NCBI GenBank assembly: GCA_044866695.1
Contig: JBIOUF010000095.1
Coordinates: forward strand, 1 to 11,694
DNA: 11,694 nt
Origin: JBIOUF01 sp044866695
Lineage (GTDB): Bacteria > Actinomycetota > Actinomycetes > Propionibacteriales > Nocardioidaceae
Direction of reading: 5' to 3'
The position numbers were made by a program, and so were the translations under genes. Positions 1 through 7,254 of the stretch are shown piece by piece; positions within the stretch are counted from its first letter, which is position 1, and each line of letters opens with the position of its first letter. Below the pieces are notes generated by a model. The model was not told where the DNA came from. It made no database searches and was given only the letters and a program-made list of their open reading frames with translations.

Positions 1-811
1 TCGGCGAACCCCTCGGTGACCAGCTCCAGCCCGGCCATGAGCCGGATCGTCGTGGCCAGGCTCGACGGCGCCGCGACCAGCTGGACCAGCGCGGAGACCA
101 CGTCGAGGTCCAAGGAGCGCGGGTAGACCTGGCCGACCGAGGTCAGCACGCGGGAGAAGCCCAGGTGGGCGGCCACCCGCCCCTCGAGCGCCGCCAGCCT
201 CGCGGTGTCGCCGTCGAGCAGGTCCAGCATGTCCTGGGCCGTGCCCACCGGGCCCTTGATCCCGCGCAGGGGATACCTCTCGAGCAGCTCCTCGAGGCGG
301 TCCAGGGCCACCAGCAGCTCCTCCGCGGCGGTCGCGAACCGCTTGCCGAGGGTGGTGGCCTGGGCTGCCACGTTGTGCGTGCGGCCGGCCACGACCAGCG
401 TCTCGTGCTCGGTGGCCAGCCGGCCCAGCCGGGCCAGCGTGGCCACCGCCCGGTCCCGCACCAGCCGCAACGACGAGACGAGCTGGAGCTGCTCGACGTT
501 CTCGGTGACGTCGCGCGACGTCATCCCCTTGTGGATGTGCTCGTGGCCGGCGAGCTCGGCGAACTCCTCGATCCGGGCCTTGACGTCGTGGCGGGTCACC
601 CGCTCCCGGGCCGCGATCGAGGCGAGGTCCACCTGGTCCAGGACCTTCTCGTAGGCCTCGACCACACCGTCCGGGACGTCCACGCCGAGGTCCCGCTGAG
701 CCTTGAGCACGGCGACCCAGAGCCGCCGCTCGAGGACCACCTTGTGCTCGGGGGACCAGATCTCCACCAGGTCGGCGCCGGCGTACCGTGCGGCCAGGAC
801 GTTGGGGACGG

Positions 812-815
<4 letters not shown>
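1..815 (-). CDS. purB: Adenylosuccinate lyase PurB (N-terminal 271 residues, runs off the left edge)
   Basis: Adenylosuccinate lyase splits fumarate from SAICAR in IMP synthesis and from adenylosuccinate in AMP synthesis; it is a soluble homotetramer of the fumarase/aspartase superfamily. The visible part begins MTVPNVLAARYA and shows family landmarks: TRHDVKA with His76, HKGMTSRDVTEN at about residues 95-106, and AGRTHNVAAQ with His147. By family knowledge His76 and His147 match the two conserved active-site histidines. The frame is open to base 1 and ends in LVTEGFA, so the family SSxMPxKxN signature lies outside the window. The ATG start overlaps the purD stop by four bases (ATGA), which implies translational coupling in one transcript. 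The family is usually about 430-480 residues, so roughly 40% is missing because of the window edge, not because the gene is broken. Confidence 0.97.
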
Positions 816-2053
<1,238 letters not shown>

Positions 2054-2061
2054 GTGCGCCG

Positions 2062-2067
2062 ATCCTA
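2062..2067 (-). promoter_or_regulatory. Possible -10 box (TAGGAT) of a leaderless purD promoter
   Basis: On the minus strand TAGGAT is followed by eight bases and then the purD GTG. It fits the actinobacterial TANNNT -10 pattern and would put the transcript start at or very near the start codon. No recognisable -35 lies 16-18 bases upstream. The same bases contain AGGA and could instead serve as a weak Shine-Dalgarno, so the two readings compete. Confidence 0.35.
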
Positions 2068-2081
2068 CGGGGCGGCCCGGT

Positions 2082-2148
2082 TGTGGCCGATGCCCGCAAG
2101 GACACGCCGAGACAGGACAGCCGAGAGAGTATGCTGCCATCGGCCACA
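2082..2148. repeat. 11-bp perfect inverted repeat in the purD leader
   Basis: TGTGGCCGATG at 2082-2092 and CATCGGCCACA at 2138-2148 are exact reverse complements separated by 45 bases. On the minus strand the pair lies 28 bases before the purD start. The distal arm also overlaps a shorter hairpin, CCATC/GATGG with a 9-base loop (2137-2155), so the two structures could not form together. There is no U-tract that would make either one a classical terminator. It could be an RNA switch, a DNA operator or a remnant of the cassette junction; the sequence does not decide. Confidence 0.6.
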
Positions 2149-2275
2149 GTGATGGTGGCGGCCGGTACCCTCGATCGTGAAGACCCACAGGTGGCGCCGG
2201 CAGTCAGCGGCTCGCACCACGGCGGCGACCGGGAAGGCTCGGGCACATTCACCTGGGCCGCCGTCCGGCGCGGTT

Positions 2276-4510
2276 CTACTCGGCTTCGCGCAGAGTAGCC
2301 CGCACACCGAGCGTCGACACCGCGAGCGCACCGAGAGATCCGACGACGACGAGAGCCACCAGCACGGCCAGCACCACCGCCCAGGGCACTCCGGGTTGAG
2401 GCCCCACCATGCTCCAACAGATCATGAGTCCGACTACGAACCCGGTGCCAGCCGAGACCGCGTAGGGAACCACGAATCCCAGCACCTCGAGGACGGTCAG
2501 CTGCGTCGACGCGAGGCCCAGGTTGAGCAGGACAAGCCTTCGCTGACGCGTCGCCAGGAGTCGATCAACGAGCCCGATCAGGCAGGCGGCTGTCAGGGAC
2601 ACGACTGCAACGAGTACTCCGGCGACGATCCACCGCACCGCAGGCGACTCCCGCGGACGCAGGTCGAGGGCGCTCGAGACGTGTGGTGCCGGCAACGTCG
2701 AGAACGCCGCCGTTCGCACAGCGTCGTCCAGCCTGGGAAGCGGGGACCGAGAGAGCACCAGGGCGGAGCCTGCCTCACGTAGGTCGGCGCGGCTGGCCAG
2801 CCTGATCGACCCAACGCGGTCGTGAGTGGCCTCCATCAGGAGGTCTCGAAGCTGCTGACGCGTCGACTCCGGCAGCATCAGGTCCGAGCGCGGGTCGCAA
2901 GGCTGGCCAAGCGCGGCGGCGAGTTCAGAGCACGTTGCTCCCAACGTGATGTCTTCGCCGGCAACGTGGCCACCACCGTCGTCTGCTCCTCGCCCCGCGT
3001 GCGCACCATCCTTGTCGCGGCTGCGCACGTCGTCTTCCTCCGCACCACTGACGGGAATCACCAGGCCAGAGCTGATCGCCTCGTCGAGATGATCCACGTC
3101 TGCTGGTGTCACGTCCTGCCATTCCACGCTGACCGCCGCGACATCGTCGCTGGTGCGCGTCGGCGCGGCCTCGAGATCTCTTCCGAGGGTGACGTACCCG
3201 GCGCCGATCAGCACGAGTACGACAAGTCCGGCAAGTCCCAGGAACGGCCTGGCAGACGCTTGTGGTGTCCACTCCATTCCTCGGCCTGCGAGGCTGGTCG
3301 CAACCTTCGGCTGTCGACCAAGGCCAATGCCAGCCGCTCGAAGCACCCCGGGGACCACCAAGGGCGTACCCGCAACGGCGAGCACCATGCCGATCAGGCG
3401 CAAGTCGGATGTTCCTCCTCCGCTGACAAGAGCCGCGGCGGCGAATGCCAGCGCAGAAAGGAACAGCGGGGCTGCGGCGACCCTCGATAGGCGGGGCCCA
3501 GTACCGACGGGTCTCGGGGAGACGGGCCGACGACGCGGCAGCGCGCGAACCGCGGCCAGGAGACCGCACAAGCACACCGCCCCAAGGATGACGAGGGCAA
3601 GCGCAGCCCATGAGAGCGCAACATCACCACCGACGATGCCTCGCCCGACCAAGGGAAGGAAGGTCAGTCGTGGCGCGACGACCAGCCACACCACCGCGCA
3701 GGCAACAAAGCCGGGTGTCGCGAGAACCAATGCCTCCAGGGCAGCAAGGCGACACAGCGTTCGCCTCGAAACACCGAGCGCTTGGAGCAGGTGGAACCGC
3801 CGATCACGCAGCCGGCTCGCACTGAAGATCCCCACAGACAGCACCAGGACCCCAGGAATGACCAGCATGCCCACCACGGATACCAGCCGAACCCACACCG
3901 GAGCCTGGTCGACTGGCTCGTCTGCTTCAAACAACGCGATCGAGCCGTCGAACCTCGCGACGCGAGCAACCGGCCCAGCTCCGACAAACCGGCCAGACTC
4001 CCGCCGTACAGCCTCATCCTCGCCACCGATACGTCGTCCAGCAGGGGGCTTTCGGTAGACGATCAGCTCATCGCCTGCTCGAACACCCTTCTCGCCGAGA
4101 ACAATACGATCTGGATATCTCGCAGCTAGCTCAGGGTGCCGCCTCGCCATGCGGGCGAGCTCAGGGGACACAACCGACTGGCCCGGCGTCGGAAGTCGCC
4201 GCATTCCCGGAGGCAGCGCAGGGTGTCGGCCAGCGCCTGCAGGCTCAAGCCATAGCACTTCGATCCGGTGATCGCGCCAGGTGTCGGCATCGAAGCGAAC
4301 GAACAAGTCGTTCGGCGAGCTGGTCGGCGAGATGACAGCCATCCTCGCCGCACCACGTTGCCCTTCGTGCTCAACCAGGGTGAGCACCGAGCAAGCGATG
4401 AGACACAGGCTCATGAACAGGGCTGCCGACACTGGGACCGCCACGCGTCGCCATCGATGCTCCGGACTTGGGTTGATCGCCATTCTCAGGGCCACCCGAG
4501 TGAGCATCAT
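2276..4510 (-). CDS. FtsX/MacB-like ABC transporter permease with 10 predicted membrane segments
   Basis: This is the membrane part of a type VII (MacB/FtsX/LolC-like) ABC transporter, 744 residues. Hydrophobic segments read by eye lie near residues 24-46, 206-232, 252-279, 296-323, 344-364, 371-391, 421-442, 624-648, 672-703 and 708-735. The pattern is two FtsX units (segments 1-4 and 7-10), each with a large outside loop (about 47-205 and 443-623), joined by two linker segments, so one chain could supply both halves of the transporter. The second loop has an acidic Gly/His/Asp-rich stretch (about 489-520) and a Cys pair at 527 and 538. The start ATG is two bases after the ATPase stop; a second ATG follows at once. 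The cargo is unknown: family members export peptides or lipids, or sense and remove antimicrobial peptides. GC of about 63-65% in sampled parts is lower than in flanking genes. Confidence 0.93.
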   Translation of the reverse strand: MMLTRVALRMAINPSPEHRWRRVAVPVSAALFMSLCLIACSVLTLVEHEGQRGAARMAVISPTSSPNDLFVRFDADTWRDHRIEVLWLEPAGAGRHPALPPGMRRLPTPGQSVVSPELARMARRHPELAARYPDRIVLGEKGVRAGDELIVYRKPPAGRRIGGEDEAVRRESGRFVGAGPVARVARFDGSIALFEADEPVDQAPVWVRLVSVVGMLVIPGVLVLSVGIFSASRLRDRRFHLLQALGVSRRTLCRLAALEALVLATPGFVACAVVWLVVAPRLTFLPLVGRGIVGGDVALSWAALALVILGAVCLCGLLAAVRALPRRRPVSPRPVGTGPRLSRVAAAPLFLSALAFAAAALVSGGGTSDLRLIGMVLAVAGTPLVVPGVLRAAGIGLGRQPKVATSLAGRGMEWTPQASARPFLGLAGLVVLVLIGAGYVTLGRDLEAAPTRTSDDVAAVSVEWQDVTPADVDHLDEAISSGLVIPVSGAEEDDVRSRDKDGAHAGRGADDGGGHVAGEDITLGATCSELAAALGQPCDPRSDLMLPESTRQQLRDLLMEATHDRVGSIRLASRADLREAGSALVLSRSPLPRLDDAVRTAAFSTLPAPHVSSALDLRPRESPAVRWIVAGVLVAVVSLTAACLIGLVDRLLATRQRRLVLLNLGLASTQLTVLEVLGFVVPYAVSAGTGFVVGLMICWSMVGPQPGVPWAVVLAVLVALVVVGSLGALAVSTLGVRATLREAE

Positions 4511-4512
4511 GT

Positions 4513-5193
4513 CTACTGCCCTGATGGAAGAGCGGCGTTGAGCCGTGCGCCAGCGAGCTCGTAGACGGTGTCAGCCGTCGACGCGACGTAGGCATCGTGG
4601 GTGACTGTGACCACTGCGATGCTCATCTCCGAGGCGATCTCCTGAAGGGTGCGGGCGATGGCTCGCGTGGCGTCCTCGTCCAGCATGCCCGTCGGCTCGT
4701 CCGCAAGCAGCAGCTCCGGCGCGTGCGCCAGCGCCCGGGCCAACGCGACGCGCTGCTGCTCGCCGCCAGAAAGCGTCGTCGGGTGCGCCGTCGAGAGTTC
4801 CGACACTCCGAGTCTCGTCAGCCATCTCCTCGCCCAGGCCTCCGCTTGCTCGCGCGACGCACCCAGTAGCCGGGACGGCAGCGCGACGTTCTCCAGCGCA
4901 TCGAGCTCAGGGAGCAGTTCGCCGAACTGGAAGAGCAGCCCGATATGCCGCAATCGGAACTGAGCGCGCGCGTTCGCGGACAGTCGACTGAGTCTAGTCC
5001 CGGCGATGACTACCTCACCGGCGGCCGGCGCGCTGATTCCGGCTATGCAATTGAGGAGCGAGGTCTTTCCCGATCCCGATGGCCCGACAATGGCGCACGT
5101 CTGCCCTGCACTCACCTGCAAGGACGCGTCATGAACAAGCACCCGGCCCGGGACTCGAACCTCGACACCGTCCAGCGTCAACACGACGACCAT
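4513..5193 (-). CDS. ABC transporter ATP-binding protein (MacB/LolD/FtsE-like)
   Basis: This cytoplasmic ATPase of 226 residues should power the permease encoded two bases downstream. All nucleotide-binding motifs are present: Walker A GPSGSGKT (37-44), a Q-loop with Gln89 in LLFQFGEL, signature LSGGEQQR (141-148), Walker B LLLADEP with catalytic Glu166 (161-167), D-loop GMLDE, and the switch histidine His199 in TVTHD. Length and motif wording fit the type VII exporter ATPases. An in-frame GTG at 5199 is possible, but the purine-rich GGAAGGG stands eight bases before the ATG at 5193 and only two bases before the GTG, so I prefer the ATG. The gene lies 60 bases after the small secreted protein gene on the same strand, which supports one operon. 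The nucleotide-binding domain looks intact and active. Confidence 0.96.
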   Translation of the reverse strand: MVVVLTLDGVEVRVPGRVLVHDASLQVSAGQTCAIVGPSGSGKTSLLNCIAGISAPAAGEVVIAGTRLSRLSANARAQFRLRHIGLLFQFGELLPELDALENVALPSRLLGASREQAEAWARRWLTRLGVSELSTAHPTTLSGGEQQRVALARALAHAPELLLADEPTGMLDEDATRAIARTLQEIASEMSIAVVTVTHDAYVASTADTVYELAGARLNAALPSGQ

Positions 5194-5253
5194 CGACACG
5201 ACCCTTCCGTGAGGGATTCGATGCCCACGTTCAGGTTGACGGTGGATGCGACG

Positions 5254-5586
5254 CTAGTGGTTGGAGTACGGACCCTCCGCGTCTGGCCAGTTGTCGATCT
5301 CTTCGACGGTCCGGTGTCTCTTGACCCCACTGGACATGTAGAGCGTGTCGTAACACACGCTGTCGTTGCCACTGTCGTCCGCCCGGTAGTATGTACCCGC
5401 CCAGGAGTTGGTGTCGGTATGTACACCTCGGTCGTCGGTCTCCCGGTCACACACTCTCACCCGGTGGTTTGATTCGACTCCGTATGAAATATCGTCGCCT
5501 TGATATGCATTCCCTGCGTATGCGGTTCCCGTTAGCACCATACACCAAGCAGCGATAGCCCCAGCCCTCAAGATGCGTCGGCGCAA
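5254..5586 (-). CDS. Small secreted acidic protein of unknown family (TTG start)
   Basis: I do not recognise this 110-residue protein. It begins MRRRILRAGAIAAW and has a clear Sec signal peptide: basic head, hydrophobic core, and a TAYA cleavage site after residue 24, leaving about 86 residues. The mature part is acidic (about 17 Asp/Glu against 8 Arg/Lys), rich in Tyr and Asn, and has exactly two cysteines, Cys46 and Cys78, which could form one disulfide. Cys15 lies in the signal and does not make a lipobox. The segment VRVCDRETDDRGV recalls short secreted actinobacterial proteins of unknown function, from memory only. The TTG start is supported by AAGGGAGG nine bases upstream; no in-frame ATG lies at a better place. 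GC is about 58% and codons such as CTA, ATT, TCA and AGA occur, unlike the neighbours. As first gene before an ATPase and a permease it is a good candidate for the transported, sensed or self-protected product. It could also be unrelated to the transporter. Confidence 0.75.
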   Translation of the reverse strand: MRRRILRAGAIAAWCMVLTGTAYAGNAYQGDDISYGVESNHRVRVCDRETDDRGVHTDTNSWAGTYYRADDSGNDSVCYDTLYMSSGVKRHRTVEEIDNWPDAEGPYSNH

Positions 5587-5595
5587 TGCCGCGCG

Positions 5596-5603
5596 CCTCC
5601 CTT
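5596..5603 (-). promoter_or_regulatory. Shine-Dalgarno AAGGGAGG that fixes the TTG start
   Basis: On the minus strand AAGGGAGG is followed by nine bases and then TTG at 5586. It is the strongest ribosome-binding match near this gene and is the main reason for accepting a TTG start. Confidence 0.75.
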
Positions 5604-5733
5604 CATCGCGTCGTCAGGAGGCTCGAACTCGGCCGCACCGCCTGACAATCGCTCACGGGTAGCCCACCGCACACCTGACTCCACGCGGTGACGCGGATCA
5701 TGAGCAGCGACCTTGCGGGTCGGCCATCACTCG

Positions 5734-5762
5734 ATCATGGGAGGGCGAGGCTTCCTGGTCAA
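5734..5762 (-). promoter_or_regulatory. Candidate promoter of the secreted-protein/ABC operon (TTGACC - 17 - CATGAT)
   Basis: On the minus strand TTGACC (5762-5757) is followed by exactly 17 bases and then CATGAT (5739-5734). The -35 matches five of six bases of TTGACA and the -10 keeps the key A and final T. Transcription would begin near 5727, about 140 bases before the TTG start. It is the best sigma-70-type match seen in this gap. Confidence 0.5.
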
Positions 5763-5845
5763 CCTCTGCTCGCCGATGTGGCCGCTGGGCTCTTTCCCCC
5801 CGCTCGAGCCATTCGGGCGTCGACCTCGCTGTCGTCCGGCCGTCA

Positions 5846-5861
5846 CCAAGCCGCGGCTTGG
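5846..5861 (-). terminator. Palindrome behind purA, possible U-less terminator
   Basis: CCAAGCCGCGGCTTGG is a perfect 16-base palindrome, readable as a 6-bp stem with a CGCG loop, 34 bases after the purA stop. There is no U-tract. Stem-loops without U-tracts have been proposed as terminators in actinobacteria, so a role in ending the purA transcript is possible but unproven. Confidence 0.35.
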
Positions 5862-5895
5862 GAAGCACGCCAACCCGCCCGCGGGCCGACGGGGG

Positions 5896-7170
5896 TCAGC
5901 GCAGGACGATGGTCTCCTCGCGGCCCGGGCCCACCCCGATGCCCCAGAAGGGCACGCCGGAGAGCTCCTCGAGGGCATGCACGTAGGCCCGGGCGTTCTT
6001 CGGCAGGTCCTCGAAGGAGCGGCAGCCGGAGATGTCGCCGCCCCAGCCGTCGAGCACCTCGTAGACCGGGTTCGCGGCCTGGAACTCCGTCTGCGTCATC
6101 GGCATCTCGTCGTGGCGCACGCCGTCCACGTCGTAGGCCACGCAGACCGGGATCCGCTGCCAGGCGCCGAGCACGTCGAGCTTGGTGAGGAAGAGCTCGG
6201 TCAGCCCGTTGACGCGCGCGGCGTACCTGGAGACCACGGCGTCGTACCAGCCGCACCTGCGCTCGCGGCCGGTGGTGGTGCCGTACTCGGCGCCGAGCCG
6301 ACGCAGCCGCTCGCCGTCGTCGTCGTGCAGCTCGGTGGGGAACGGCCCCGAGCCGACGCGGGTGGTGTAGGCCTTCACCACGCCGATGATCCGGTCGATC
6401 CGGGTCGGGCCGATCCCGGCGCCGGTGCACACCCCGCCGCTGACCGGGTTGCTGGAGGTGACGTACGGGTAGGTCCCGTGGTCGACGTCGAGCATGGTCG
6501 CCTGCGCGCCCTCGAACAGCACGGTCCGGCCGTCGTCGAGGGCCCGGTTGAGGACCAGGGAGGTGTCGGTGATCATCGGCTTGAGCCGGTCGGCGTACTC
6601 GGCGATCTCGTCGAGGATCTCCTGCACGCTGATCGCGCGGCGGTTGTAGACCTTGACCAGCACGTGGTTCTTGGGCTCCAGCGCCGCCTCGACCTTCTCG
6701 GCGAGCGCGCTCTCGTCGAACACGTCGGCGACCCGGACGCCGACCCGGTTGATCTTGTCGGAGTACGTCGGGCCGATGCCGCGCCCGGTCGTGCCGATCT
6801 TGCTACGGCCGAGGAACCGCTCGGTGGTCTTGTCGATGGTGGTGTGGTACGAGGTGATCAGGTGGGCGTTGGCGGAGACCAGCAGGTTCGCCACGTCCAC
6901 GCCTCGCTCGGCCATCGCGTCGATCTCCGCGAACAGCACGCGGGCGTCGAGCACGACGCCGTTGGCGATCACCGGGGTGCAGTCCGGGGTCAGCACGGCG
7001 CTGGGCAGCAGATGCGTGGCGAACTTCTCGCCGTTCACGACGATGGTGTGGCCGGCGTTGTTGCCCCCGGAGTAGCGCACGCAGTAGTCGATGGAGGAAC
7101 CGAGCAGGTCGGCGGCCTTGCCTTTCCCCTCGTCGCCCCACTGGGCGCCGAGCACCACGATGGCCGGCAT
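5896..7170 (-). CDS. purA: Adenylosuccinate synthetase PurA
   Basis: PurA makes adenylosuccinate from IMP and aspartate with GTP, the first committed step to AMP; it is a cytoplasmic homodimer. The 424-residue protein is of normal length and starts MPAIVVLGAQWGDEGKGK. The P-loop GDEGKGK lies at residues 12-18 with catalytic Asp13, NNAGHT at 37-42 carries catalytic His41, and the family signature GTTGRGIGPTY is at 126-136. TKLDVLG near the C-terminus fits the guanine-binding loop. The ATG is preceded by GGAGGGG six bases away. The gene diverges from the lipid kinase gene; the 84-base gap carries candidate -10 boxes for both. Its partner purB lies downstream on the same strand, beyond the ABC cassette and purD. 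No anomalies are visible. Confidence 0.99.
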   Translation of the reverse strand: MPAIVVLGAQWGDEGKGKAADLLGSSIDYCVRYSGGNNAGHTIVVNGEKFATHLLPSAVLTPDCTPVIANGVVLDARVLFAEIDAMAERGVDVANLLVSANAHLITSYHTTIDKTTERFLGRSKIGTTGRGIGPTYSDKINRVGVRVADVFDESALAEKVEAALEPKNHVLVKVYNRRAISVQEILDEIAEYADRLKPMITDTSLVLNRALDDGRTVLFEGAQATMLDVDHGTYPYVTSSNPVSGGVCTGAGIGPTRIDRIIGVVKAYTTRVGSGPFPTELHDDDGERLRRLGAEYGTTTGRERRCGWYDAVVSRYAARVNGLTELFLTKLDVLGAWQRIPVCVAYDVDGVRHDEMPMTQTEFQAANPVYEVLDGWGGDISGCRSFEDLPKNARAYVHALEELSGVPFWGIGVGPGREETIVLR

Positions 7171-7206
7171 CGCTCACCCCTCCGCCCGTGGTCTGACCAG
7201 CGCGAA

Positions 7207-7215
7207 AGGCTACCA
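7207..7215 (-). promoter_or_regulatory. Candidate extended -10 of purA (TGG-TAGCCT)
   Basis: On the minus strand TGG precedes TAGCCT, fitting the TGn-TANNNT extended -10 pattern. It would start transcription near 7200 and give a purA leader of about 30 bases that includes the GGAGGGG ribosome site. No convincing -35 is seen. Confidence 0.35.
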
Positions 7216-7241
7216 GCCCGCTCCGGCTTGCCCGCACCGGC

Positions 7242-7247
7242 TAGCGT
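7242..7247 (+). promoter_or_regulatory. Possible -10 box (TAGCGT) of a leaderless lipid kinase message
   Basis: TAGCGT fits TANNNT and is followed by seven bases and then GTG at 7255. There is no usable Shine-Dalgarno before this gene, which makes a leaderless transcript starting at the GTG plausible. There is no clear -35. Confidence 0.4.
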
Positions 7248-7254
7248 GCCGGTC

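Larger units (their letters stand above)
5587..5895. other. Gene-free stretch between purA and the secreted-protein gene
   Basis: These 309 bases hold no gene I can support on either strand. Going down the minus strand from the purA stop they contain a GC-rich palindrome GCCCGCGGGC (5877-5886), a 16-base palindrome (5846-5861), a candidate promoter (5734-5762) and a leader of roughly 140 bases ending in the AAGGGAGG ribosome site. The motif GATCATGRG occurs twice 37 bases apart (5696-5704 and 5733-5741), the second copy overlapping the -10 box. I see no transposase remnant or tRNA. Confidence 0.6.

Noticed and set aside
2054..2188. N-terminal extension of purD to the ATG at 2188
   Set aside because: The added 45 residues do not resemble PurD, whose N-terminus starts at the VRVLVIGAGG segment, and they would overlap the inverted repeat and the candidate -10.
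5194..5199. GTG at 5199 as ATPase start
   Set aside because: The ribosome-binding match would be only two bases away, whereas the ATG at 5193 is at a normal eight bases.
5254..5586. Identity as a lactococcin 972 homologue
   Set aside because: The gene layout is similar, but the mature sequence lacks the Trp/Gly/Tyr/Ser/His pattern I associate with that family and has two cysteines instead; only the architecture comparison is kept.
5568..5606. ATG at 5606 as an upstream mini-ORF or start of the secreted protein
   Set aside because: It is out of frame with the secreted protein, stops after 12 codons, and has no ribosome site before it.
2082..5787. Direct repeat TGTGGCCGMTG at 2082-2092 and 5777-5787 as possible insertion boundaries
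   Set aside because: Ten of eleven matching bases in GC-rich DNA is easily chance, and no integrase or target-site logic goes with it.
5713..7254. Open plus-strand frame continuous with the lipid kinase gene, giving a nominal 817-residue protein
   Set aside because: It runs antisense through purA, is rich in residues expected from reading a GC-rich gene backwards, and family similarity starts only at 7255.
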